Source of the DNA: Branchiostoma belcheri
Taxonomy: Eukaryota > Chordata > Leptocardii > Amphioxiformes > Branchiostomatidae
Direction: 5' to 3'
Assembly (NCBI RefSeq): GCF_001625305.1
Contig: NW_017804653.1
Coordinates: 102,114-166,113, forward strand
Length of the DNA: 64,000 nt
Shown here: piece by piece, positions 21,701 to 27,703 of the stretch
How the letters are laid out: every line of letters starts with the position of its first letter
Position numbering within the stretch: the stretch's first letter is position 1
Program-made: the position numbers and the translations under genes
The notes under the pieces: generated by a model
What the model was told of the DNA's origin: nothing
What the model saw: only the letters and a program-made list of their open reading frames with translations
The model's database searches: none

Positions 21701-24669
21701 TGATGTAGACTCCGGCAGTACTTGCGCTGACAGACAGTAGGTCGGTGTCGTGAGGTTTGATGACCAGATAGCAGATGTCCCCGTGGACCTGTCGCCAGGG
21801 CGGCGCCCGGCAACCATTGTTAAACTCATAGTCTGTGGAGGGTAGATATGGGGTCAGTCAGTATACCATTGTGAACACAGTCTGTGGAGGGTAGGTATGG
21901 GGTTAGTCAGTATACCATTGTTACACTCATAGTCTGTGGAGGGTAGGTATGGGGTCAGTCAGTATACCATTGTTACACTCATAGTCTGTGGAGGGTAGTT
22001 ATGGGGTCAGTCAGTATACCATTGTTACACTCATAGTCTGTGGAGGGTAGTTATGGGGTTAGGTGCAAATGTGGGTCACTGGCATAAATTTTTTTTGCAT
22101 AGAAGAGTGAGGGTCTATATGGGGGTCCAGATCACGCTTCACAGTAGATTAAGAAGCCTTTTGACATTATGCTAAATTACTAATCATGAATACTAGATCA
22201 CCCCAAGGGAGTGAGGTATCATTTTGGTGTGTGTGTGTGTATGTGTGTATGTGTGAGTGCATGATTGTGTAATATACGTCTGTGTGCCATCTTTGTTTGT
22301 TTGTTTGTATGAGATGCAAGGGAGCCCTTAGTTAAAACGCATTTTGTGTTGAATGTCTGAGGTTCTGAAGGAGTTTCGTACTGTACCTGAAGTGTACTGA
22401 ATAGACTTCAGTACTGTCTTGTCCCCGTCATCACCAGAGAAAGACTGCAGCAGCTTCACCTCACTGTTGACTGCAGCTGGAGTCAGACGAACCTCCCTGT
22501 GGGACACAAAACACTTCTGTTAACCCTTCAACACCTAATGGTGGTGCACTTGAAATTAAAGAATTTCACAACTTTAAAAGGTCCTATTATATGGACATTG
22601 TAAATCCCTGCCTTAAAAGTGTTCAGTTATAAACATAGACAACTCCTATGGGGTTTCAGGCTTGTGCAAACTTTAAAGCATGGGAGGAGTGTAGCCAGTG
22701 AACACTTGAGCTCTTTGTCCAGCGCTCAAAGAGCTGTTGGGTGGCAGAATAATAAAGCCGGCGAAAAGCAAGGTTCAGTCAGGCTAGGAAGAGTGAAATA
22801 TTGTTCAAGCAGGAAAAAAATGAAACTTGCATTATCTTACAGCTAAGACCAAATAATCCCATAGAAGAAAACATCCATCTTTAAATCCCCCTACTCCAAT
22901 TCATCTTGGTTTGTCCCAAAATGTAGGTATCTGCCCCCTCCCCTACAGGGGGGCCCGCAAGCCATTTTCCGTAGAGCGTAGTCAGCCGTTTTAATTCTAC
23001 GTAGAGCGTAGAGGGACCGCTCTAATATTTTTGCGTAGAGCATATTCGGTGTTTTAATTCTACGTAATGCGTTATAGCCACTTGAAATTTATCGTAAAGC
23101 GTAATCGAGAGGTTTCCGAATTCAGCGTAGAGCGTTGTCAGGACCTCCCCTTGCAGGCCCTCCTAAAACTTCAAACAATTTCCTTACTTAGAGATGTGCT
23201 GCAGGGACATGTTGAGCAGCTGCATGTCGAACTGCTGCAGTATGACCAGCAGCCGCATGGTGGCCTGCAGCGTCTCTCCCTCCTCCTGACCCTCCTCCTT
23301 CTTCACCTTCTCCAGCAGACGCAGCATGGAGTTGTCCTCACCCTCGATCGTCGCGTAACCGTCTCCGAGAATCTTCGCAGCCGGGTCACGATTGGCTGAA
23401 AACAATACAACAATTGAACAAATCACACATAAATGTATAGAAATAGAATGAGAAAGAATGAGTAATTCGTACTCAAACACATTCATATATATGGTGACAG
23501 GAGTTTAAATCCCTCCTGCTATGAAATTGCAACATGATGTAACCCAACACTATTTATCATGGTGACAGATCTATGACAGTTCTATCCAAAGATGAAAATT
23601 AAGGCTAGGTTTTAAAGATGATACCCACCTTCCAAGCAGGCCCTGGCCTCTCTCATCTTGTCCCCAGAGTACTTGAGGACTGCGGACAGTTGGTCAAACG
23701 AGCTGACACTGACCGTGTTTTTGCCCCCTGCAGCCTCCAGCACAAGTAAAGGCTGTCCATCAGGTGCCTTAGCCTCTGATACAGCCTTGTTGTCACTGGA
23801 GAGATGGAGAAAATAAAGATGGATGAATACAGGGTTACTGCCCTCCGCTCACTCGGTGGTTTATTCGGTGGTTATCGCACCTGACCAGGGATTATCTCAC
23901 CATGTACACAAATTCCTTTATAACTTATATAAGATGTGGTCAGTTATTCTAATTTAAACCAACGGGAAATGGAGCCTTCTGATTGGTCCAATGCTTCTGG
24001 TAATAAGATAATGTACAATTGAGTTACATTTTAACATGTATGGTCCTAACCAAGATCGTGTCTCGTCACAATTATGATTCATGATGATGATCATTTTGGC
24101 ATGCCAATATTGTTGGCAAAACTTTGGACTGTGTCATATTTGAGTTGTTATTCACTTATAAACTTGCAAAGGTTTCAAAAGTCACAAGTAGCTCCTCTAA
24201 GATGCTTATTAAATTACCAAGTAGCTTCTATTGTATATGCCTGTAAACAGACTGTGGGAATTTTGTTCACTTATAATTTTGTTCAGAATTGTTCTTTTGT
24301 TCACTAGCAGATGTCAAGGAGCATAACCATAGCTCCATGCTGATATTAATCCTTTTACAGATAAGTTCTGATATAGTCAACACGCCCCTAGGTGTAAGGA
24401 TACAGCTTTAGTAGTGAAAAGGTTAACACAAACATAGCTCACCTGACTTCATATGCCCCTGAAAATGCAGACGGCGCGATCTGAGTTTCCCAGGTTAGCG
24501 GGGAGCGGAACACGGTCTGAGCCTCTTGTTGGTGTTTGGAGGCGAACCCCTCGGCAAACTTGATGATCTCGTTAAGCAGCGCCTCATTTAGGGGGGTGAA
24601 CTCCAGCTTCCCCTGACCCCCCTCACTGACAGATGTCCATTGCGCCGCTCGGGTGAGGGTCTGACCCAT
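6617..24669 (-). CDS. ODAD2: ODAD2 (ARMC4), outer dynein arm docking complex subunit, 3' end missing
   Basis: Armadillo-repeat protein of the axonemal outer-dynein-arm docking complex, which fixes dynein arms to doublet microtubules of motile cilia with ODAD1, ODAD3 and ODAD4 (known for the family). Sixteen exons join in frame: 24443-24669, 23629-23795, 23188-23395, 22387-22496, 21696-21832, 20195-20314, 19467-19717, 18734-18820, 17683-17857, 17082-17228, 16596-16805, 12683-12919, 12077-12187, 8019-8173, 7274-7516, 6617-6731. They total 2700 nt, exactly 900 codons, and all phases agree. Start [11 protein letters not shown] matches the vertebrate N-terminus. Residues 1-320 form the ODAD2-specific N-terminal region, 324-480 a charged Ser/Glu/Lys linker, and about 480-900 armadillo repeats with blocks such as [20 protein letters not shown] and [10 protein letters not shown]. 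The human protein is about 1044 residues, so the last ARM repeats are missing here. I found no matching exon between 1 and 6616. Confidence 0.95.
7050..7232 (-). mobile_element. IR1-carrying MITE (family D), copy 1, in ODAD2 intron 15
   Basis: Reverse orientation, from the CATATATGG..AGGAGTCTAAATCC block to TTCCTTCGGTAAACATAAAT. Holds the perfect inverted repeat AGGTCATTGACCT at 7151-7163. Confidence 0.75.
7274..7516 (-). CDS. ODAD2: ODAD2 coding exon 15 (ARM repeats)
   Basis: Residues 781-862: [75 protein letters not shown]. Acceptor TTCTGTAG; donor GTGAG within ATGACGTGAG. A MITE with an IR1 motif (7050-7232) lies about 40 bp past the donor. Confidence 0.96.
7720..7970. repeat. Diverged direct duplication in ODAD2 intron 14
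   Basis: Two related blocks (about 7720-7815 and 7855-7970) share 'GATTTTTGGYAGGCAR..TACC.TTGTRGAGGCCAARGTCAAG' and '..CACTGCA...CTTTTGTGTT'. Confidence 0.5.
8019..8173 (-). CDS. ODAD2: ODAD2 coding exon 14 (ARM repeat)
   Basis: Residues 730-781: [51 protein letters not shown]. Close to human [31 protein letters not shown]-type element begins about 36 bp beyond its acceptor. Confidence 0.96.
8209..8454. mobile_element. Short element with TACCTCCATGAAA inverted ends
   Basis: TACCTCCATGAAA at 8209 is inverted as TTTCATGGAGGTA at 8442-8454. The left end also folds on itself (CCTCCAT/ATGGAGG). No coding capacity; class not assigned. Confidence 0.6.
8651..8725 (-). mobile_element. GGCCACAGCAAG-family MITE, terminal fragment
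   Basis: Only one terminus: GCATTAGATTTGGAGTCTGC to TTTACTTGCTGTGGCC, followed by TAA. Confidence 0.7.
9085..9460. repeat. ~360-bp dispersed repeat, copy 1 (ODAD2 intron 13)
   Basis: Matches the reverse complement of 12950-13312 along nearly its whole length (for example ACATTAGCACATTT, CCCCAAGATGA, GACTAGAATATTGACTTTGA). No inverted ends seen. Confidence 0.75.
9726..9815 (+). mobile_element. GGCCACACCAATTT-family MITE, terminal fragment
   Basis: GGCCACACCAATTTAATTTG TTGGTTCTC followed by AAAAAATATGAAGCGAGCGG, one terminus only. Confidence 0.65.
10150..10486 (+). mobile_element. GGCCACACCAATTT-family MITE, full-length copy
   Basis: Left GGCCAGACCAATTTAATTTG and right CAAATTAAATTGGTGTAGCC are inverted ends of about 35 bp. 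The interior matches the copies at 20375 and 60335. Confidence 0.75.
10823..11175 (+). mobile_element. GGGCCTGCATG-family MITE, copy 4, between diverged direct repeats
   Basis: Element core about 10863-11133 with both GGGCCTGCATG-type ends. Outside it, a ~30-bp segment ending in 'TTGARTCACTGTGAA' occurs on both sides (about 10830-10860 and 11142-11175). Confidence 0.7.
11652..11970 (+). repeat. (CTCA)n microsatellite, ~320 bp
   Basis: Tetranucleotide ACTC/CTCA repeat with scattered ATTC variants. It leaves all plus-strand frames open and yields false THSLTHSL proteins. In ODAD2 intron 13, about 100 bp from exon 13. Confidence 0.97.
12077..12187 (-). CDS. ODAD2: ODAD2 coding exon 13 (ARM repeat)
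   Basis: Residues 693-729, 37 codons: [37 protein letters not shown]; human has [20 protein letters not shown]. Acceptor TTTTACAG, donor GTAAGA. The (CTCA)n tract lies about 100 bp past the donor. Confidence 0.94.
12330..12600 (+). mobile_element. tRNA-derived SINE
   Basis: A-box-like TAGCTCAATTGTTAGAGTG and B-box-like GAGTTCAAACCC spaced as in a tRNA head, followed by a non-tRNA body to about 12600. In ODAD2 intron 12. Confidence 0.7.
12683..12919 (-). CDS. ODAD2: ODAD2 coding exon 12 (ARM repeats)
   Basis: Residues 614-692, 79 codons: VGLLDCAP ..., [55 protein letters not shown]. Exons 12 and 13 lie between two inverted copies of a ~360-bp repeat. Confidence 0.96.
12950..13312. repeat. 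~360-bp dispersed repeat, copy 2 (ODAD2 intron 11)
   Basis: Inverted relative to 9085-9460. The pair brackets ODAD2 exons 12 and 13. Confidence 0.75.
13957..14272 (+). repeat. G-rich minisatellite, TTAGGGGGG units
   Basis: About ten units of 'AGATCATTTACTGTTAGGGG' followed by variable G runs (GGGGGGAGGGGAGGGGG). One N at 14182. Many G4-forming combinations on the plus strand, the ODAD2 template strand. Confidence 0.93.
14280..15490. other. ODAD2 intron 11, no gene or clear repeat
   Basis: AT-rich intronic sequence; near 14700-14960 weakly repeated words (CTGACTTCAGTTG / CTAACTTCAGTTG) suggest an old duplication. Nothing else seen. Confidence 0.5.
15495..16045 (+). repeat. ~185-bp tandem repeat, 3 copies
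   Basis: Three units, each starting 'GGGCCTGGG...AATGTATCTTGTTTAGG' and ending 'AAAGACAGCAATGGAATTTT', more than 90% alike by eye. Confidence 0.92.
16596..16805 (-). CDS. ODAD2: ODAD2 coding exon 11 (ARM repeats)
   Basis: Residues 544-613, 70 codons in phase 0: starts [13 protein letters not shown], contains [20 protein letters not shown] and ends RQHGGIKKL. Acceptor TTTTACAG, donor GTAGGT. Confidence 0.96.
17082..17228 (-). CDS. ODAD2: ODAD2 coding exon 10 (ARM repeat)
   Basis: Residues 495-543, 49 codons in phase 0: [49 protein letters not shown]. Almost identical to the human ARM repeat at this position. Confidence 0.96.
17683..17857 (-). CDS. ODAD2: ODAD2 coding exon 9 (acidic stretch, first ARM helix)
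   Basis: Residues 436-494. An acidic Ser/Glu stretch ([15 protein letters not shown]) leads into [17 protein letters not shown], nearly identical to vertebrate ODAD2. A 43-bp minisatellite starts about 20 bp beyond the acceptor. Confidence 0.94.
17880..18495 (+). repeat. 43-bp minisatellite, about 14 copies (ODAD2 intron 8)
   Basis: Unit core 'TTCAGCACCAAGGACAGG' plus a TGTGTGTGGATGG part. Because 43 is not a multiple of 3, long false ORFs appear in all three plus frames. Starts about 20 bp from the exon 9 acceptor. Confidence 0.97.
18734..18820 (-). CDS. ODAD2: ODAD2 coding exon 8 (Lys-rich linker)
   Basis: Residues 407-436: [28 protein letters not shown]. Acceptor CTGTTACAG, donor GTAAGT. 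Called from splice signals and exact phase fit with exons 7 and 9; the sequence itself is poorly conserved linker. Confidence 0.8.
18942..19341 (+). mobile_element. GGCCATGTTGATTT-family MITE, full-length, in ODAD2 intron 7
   Basis: 400 bp. Ends GGCCATGTTGATTTGATTAT and ATAATCAAATCAACATGGCC are inverted repeats that continue into ATGGATGACATCC. Flanked by TGA on both sides. Confidence 0.82.
19467..19717 (-). CDS. ODAD2: ODAD2 coding exon 7 (charged linker)
   Basis: Residues 324-407, low-complexity and highly charged ([20 protein letters not shown] ...), ending [17 protein letters not shown]; human has EPSLNWKT at this place. Two donors overlap (GTGCGT and GTAAAA, 4 nt apart). Only GTGCGT keeps phase with exon 8, so it is preferred. 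Confidence 0.85.
20195..20314 (-). CDS. ODAD2: ODAD2 coding exon 6
   Basis: Residues 284-323, exactly 40 codons: [40 protein letters not shown]. It corresponds to human [20 protein letters not shown]. Acceptor TTTTTCTAG, donor GTAGGG. Confidence 0.92.
20375..20736 (+). mobile_element. GGCCACACCAATTT-family MITE, full-length, in ODAD2 intron 5
   Basis: Inverted ends CCACACCAATTTAATTTGTT and AACAAATTAAATTGGTGTGG; ~360 bp; no ORF of note. Lies about 60 bp beyond the exon 6 acceptor. Confidence 0.78.
21175..21500 (+). repeat. Tandem repeat, 'GCATGACCTAAATTTTTAGG' units
   Basis: About 2.5 units of ~135 bp, each made of two half-units around 'GACCTAAAWTTT.GAGG/GTAG' and 'GAGCA.T.TTTGTAAC'. Confidence 0.75.
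21602..21690 (+). mobile_element. Family D MITE, partial copy 2
   Basis: GGTAACTAGTG to TTTAGACTGCTGTTACCATA, internal part only, ending about 6 bp from the exon 5 donor. Confidence 0.65.
21696..21832 (-). CDS. ODAD2: ODAD2 coding exon 5
   Basis: Residues 238-283: [29 protein letters not shown], one of the best conserved ODAD2 blocks (human [20 protein letters not shown]). Its acceptor side is repeated as a 52-bp minisatellite in the adjoining intron, and a partial MITE (21602-21690) ends about 6 bp from its donor. Confidence 0.93.
21820..22062 (+). repeat. 52-bp minisatellite derived from the exon 5 / intron 4 junction
   Basis: Units recur at about 21831, 21880, 21932, 21984 and 22036. Each has 'ACCATTGTTACACTCATAGT' next to CTGTGGAGGGTA. 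The first copy of this sequence is the start of ODAD2 exon 5 with its acceptor. Confidence 0.88.
22387..22496 (-). CDS. ODAD2: ODAD2 coding exon 4
   Basis: Residues 201-238: [20 protein letters not shown] ... [10 protein letters not shown], matching human ISLSPMTVKKDIELLKRFS ... TVLESIEYTS. Acceptor TCCCACAG; donor GTACAG, less typical. Confidence 0.9.
22944..23163 (-). mobile_element. GGGCCTGCATG-family MITE, copy 5, in ODAD2 intron 3
   Basis: Reverse orientation, GGGGGGCCCGCAAGCC to CCTTGCAGGCCC, with internal TCTACGTAGAGCGTAGAGGG and AAAGCGTAAT words. Confidence 0.72.
23188..23395 (-). CDS. ODAD2: ODAD2 coding exon 3
   Basis: Residues 132-201: [20 protein letters not shown], then a glutamate-rich stretch, then [13 protein letters not shown]. 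Acceptor TTGTTTTCAG, donor GTAAGG. A GGGCCTGCATG-family transposon (about 22944-23163) ends only about 25 bp beyond its 5' splice site. Confidence 0.92.
23482..23572 (-). mobile_element. Family D MITE, partial copy 3
   Basis: CATATATATGGTGACAGGAG to ATCATGGTGACAG: the same internal part as copy 2 but inverted. Confidence 0.65.
23629..23795 (-). CDS. ODAD2: ODAD2 coding exon 2
   Basis: Residues 76-132. Acceptor CTCTCCAG, donor GTGGGT. Encodes [13 protein letters not shown] and [24 protein letters not shown], matching NGQPLLFLSVPQ and [25 protein letters not shown] of the human protein. Confidence 0.9.
23800..24430. other. ODAD2 intron 1, no element recognised
   Basis: About 640 bp of AT-rich intronic sequence without splice-supported ORF or clear repeat. 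Confidence 0.5.
24443..24669 (-). CDS. ODAD2: ODAD2 coding exon 1
   Basis: Residues 1-76. Begins with ATG at 24669 ([18 protein letters not shown]) and ends in a GTGAG donor. The block [18 protein letters not shown] matches human LEWNTSLAPSAFESGYVV. Just upstream a pyrimidine-rich tract ends in AG at about 24689, so 24670-24688 is 5' UTR joined to a separate upstream leader exon. Confidence 0.93.
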
Positions 24670-25154
24670 AATAGTCTCTTTCTTCTTTCTAAAAATATTT
24701 AAAAAAAAGAAAACTGAGATTTAATAGAGAAGTTTATTGCAAATTCGTGCCCGGAGGCTAATTGCAAATTACAAACATAAAAGAACAGAGTATAAAATAA
24801 CTAAAATCTACATGATGAAAGGTAGTGGTCTAAAGCTATAGCTATGTCTAAAACTATGTCTGAAGGGTTTGACTTCTCTTTTTTAGACCATGGAAGACGT
24901 TATGTCCCACCTTTTAAAAAATTAGTGGGTTTTGGGATGTTAAAAGAAGAATAGTTTTTACTTTGTCTGTAAGTTTAGTAAAATTGGGATATGTTGTAGA
25001 AGTTTGAATAGTCAACTCATTTCGAGCATTGTTATGAAAGGAAAAGTTTGAGATAAAGTGTATTTGTTGTGTATTAATTGAAGATAGAACTAAAGTTAAA
25101 GCAGAAAAAAACTAATTAGTTTGTAACTGTAAGAAGCTAGGAGCAAGTAGAAAC

Positions 25155-25457
25155 AAAAAGATACCCCTGGGCCGGGGATCGAACCCAGACCCAACCCGGG
25201 TACCAGTTCACACCCCGATGCTCTAACCATTCGCCTAAAAGGTCTAGACCCGTCAGACGGATGGGTTGGTAGTGCCTATAAATCCCCCACTGTTACCTAA
25301 CAGATAAACCTAATATATCTGATTCTCTTAGGCACCAAGATTTAAATACCTAGAGATACAAAATATTGACTCTGAACTGAACTATGCGCAAACCAGCACC
25401 AAGAGACCACATCTAGTGAGATATTAGACGTTAAACGGACAACAACAACAACAACAA
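25155..25457 (-). mobile_element. tRNA-derived SINE-like element
   Basis: On the minus strand GGCGAATGGTTAGAGCAT (A box) and GGTTCGATCCC (B box) lie at about 25245-25165. A (CAA)n tract at 25438-25457 and the text TTAGACGTTAAACGG before it look like a retroposon 3' end in the opposite direction, so the element may be composite. Confidence 0.5.
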
Positions 25458-25904
25458 TTCTCTTATCAAGATTGAGCCTGGAGAGTAGAACAATAGTTAA
25501 TGTTAAATGTTAATACCACTGTATAACGATGGAGAAATTTTAAAATTTGTGCTCATAATTTGCTTTGGAAACCGCCCCCCTCCCCCTTCTCAAGAGTTAT
25601 GCATGTCGATACAAAACTTGGTATAGAAGTAACGGTAATACGTGATAATGCTCTAAAATAAACGTATCAAAGCTTCAATTTAGTCGTTTGGCAGCCTATG
25701 TTACAACCTTAGCCGCTAAAATAATACAGGTAACTTTAAATAAAGCCGGCAACAAAACTAAAAGTTTTGTGGGCACGAAATTTCAAGTGTTGTGTCGACG
25801 AAGAAACAAGGTCCGAAAGCGAATACTACGGTTACACCACCTTCTATTTTTCACTTGAAGCTAGACTGGAAGTTTAGAACATCGTGAAATACGTTTATAC
25901 TTAC

Positions 25905-26000
25905 CAAAATCCCAAAATATACAGCAAAAGCAGAGCTAAAACTGCGGACAAGTTACTCCAGACCGCCACAGTCTATTTTGATTCCCTGTTGCTAGGGCGC
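25905..26000 (-). other. ODAD2: Probable non-coding first exon of ODAD2
   Basis: On the minus strand a strong donor (TTTTG|GTAAGTATAA) ends at 25905, and the acceptor just upstream of the ODAD2 start codon (about 24689) needs a 5' partner. The far end of this exon is a guess from the promoter motifs at 25988-26028. Inference from splice signals only. Confidence 0.55.
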
Positions 26001-26028
26001 CATTCGTCCCTTAGCAACTCTCGCGAGA
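25988..26028. promoter_or_regulatory. RFX X-box-like pair plus TCTCGCGAGA element
   Basis: GTTGCTAGGG (25988-25997) and, inverted, CCCTTAGCAAC (26008-26018) form two RFX half-sites. GTCCCTTAGCAAC (26006-26018) also reads as an X-box of type GTYNCY-n-RGNAAC. Next to it, 26019-26028 is the palindrome TCTCGCGAGA, the core-promoter motif bound by BANP in vertebrates. RFX X-boxes mark motile-cilium genes in animals, which fits ODAD2. Confidence 0.65.
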
Positions 26029-26470
26029 CAAACGAGAGTTCAATAAGTGGGAGGAATGACCGCGCGATAAACAAAAGGTTGCAGAGAGTAGAATCCTAAA
26101 CAATGCAACAAAAGACAGTATTTACTCAAAATAATGACTTAATTTTAAACTCACACGCTAAATCAATAATTAATATTAGAGTTTATGTGAAAAAAAGATA
26201 TCATTTGGAGAGACTTTTGAAAGAAATGCTTTGTTTTTGCGGCTCAAAACTGATCATCATGCCTTTCTGTAAACCTGTCACAGAAGTAAAGTGGGAATCT
26301 CCAACTGCAGTCTCTATTTACATCGCATGGTGGCGCTAGTGAGTGGTCCTGCACACACATACCCGGAAGTGAACTGACGATGCCCATGAAAACATGTTTT
26401 CCCATCCTCATGGACTTCTAAGTGGTGTTTTGCGTGTGCTACAGTCATATTCACATGTATCATCAAAGGT
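26029..26470. promoter_or_regulatory. Divergent ODAD2-PM20D1 promoter zone
   Basis: The two genes point away from each other. Their putative first exons are separated by a few hundred bases without a recognised repeat. Transcription start points cannot be fixed from sequence alone. Confidence 0.5.
26380..26468 (+). other. PM20D1: Probable non-coding first exon of PM20D1 (3' end only)
   Basis: A good donor (CATCAAAG|GTAAGT) at 26468/26469 pairs with the acceptor TTTATTTCCACAG at 26870, just upstream of the first coding exon. The 5' boundary is not visible; 26380 is only a placeholder. Confidence 0.45.
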
Positions 26471-26870
26471 AAGTCAGGTTTAATACTATTGAAAGTAATA
26501 AAAGCATGCACACGAAAAAGAACGGTATAGGTGGGGAGGGGGGCGAATGTAACAACAAGAACCATGTCCTTGGTGATCGATGGTTAATCAATTTTCAACA
26601 GAAGTTGTCTAAATTGTCCGGTGAGGAGGGGAGGGCACAGGGAAGTAGGCCTAGTCTAGTTCTGATTCAAGTAGTTAACATAAGCTATAACTTATAAGAT
26701 TTGAGACAGACCAAATCCAACGAGCAAATAGAATCATGTAGCCGAGAAGCAATGAAACGCTTGCAATATTAGGGTTGAATACCCACCAATCCACATCTAG
26801 ACTGTGGTACATGACATTAATATCGGCTTTAAGCTGTCAATATTTCATATCATGACTTTTATTTCCACAG

Positions 26871-27703
26871 AAAATCCAAGATCTTCATTGCAAAGTATGA
26901 AATCGGAGCCTGCCTATACTAGGAAGTTTTGAGAAGGATACATAGTAGACAATTACATAGAATATTCAACGTTACATGTAAAGTCTACAGAATGTGGAAA
27001 AGTCTTCCACGTGTTTTGTCCTTAGTTGTACGGGGATTCGCTTTGACTTTGGCGGTGCTTGCAACGATTGTGGTCATAAGAACGGCGACGTTCCCGTCCT
27101 ACCAGACCTCCCCACCGGAATGCAAGCTCACCGACCCCGACTTCATCCCCGCCGATCAAGAAAGACTGTCCCGGTTCACTTCAGCCATCCAGTTCCGAAC
27201 CGTGTCCTACGAACGCGGCGTAGGGACACCGCAGGAGTTAGCAAGGTTCACCCAGTTTATCCGGGAGAGTTTCCCAACGATTCACGGATCACCGTTGGTC
27301 CGGAGGGATGTCGTCGGGAACTATAGCCTTCTGTACCGAGTGGATGGCTCGGACGCCTCGCTGAAACCTTACATGTTAGCATCCCACCTAGACGTGGTCC
27401 CAATCACACAGGAAGCGAACTGGGAAGCGCCACCGTTTTCAGGACAACTCAAAGACGGGTATATCTACGGTAGAGGGACCATAGACGCCAAGCATAGTCT
27501 GATGGGGTGTTTAGAGGCTGTGGAGTTTATCCTTTCGAGAGGACATCGACCGAAACGCACGTTGTACCTCGCCTTCGGGCATGACGAGGAGACAAGCGGC
27601 CATTTTGGTGCGAAGGTCATCGGTGAAATGTTGGCTCAAAGGGGAGAGAAAATAGAATTTATTCTTGACGAAGGAACTCCTGTAGGGGAAGGTCTTGTAC
27701 CAG
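26871..27703 (+). CDS. PM20D1: PM20D1 exon 2 (first coding exon)
   Basis: Acceptor TTTCCACAG at 26870, donor CCAG|GTGAGC at 27703. 26871-26991 is 5' UTR with two short upstream ORFs, including ATGTAA at 26976-26981. Encodes residues 1-237, covering the signal segment and most of the catalytic domain. Confidence 0.93.

Noticed and set aside
26929-26991. Upstream TTG start for PM20D1
   Set aside because: No reason to invoke a non-ATG start; ATG 26992 is followed directly by a signal-like hydrophobic segment.
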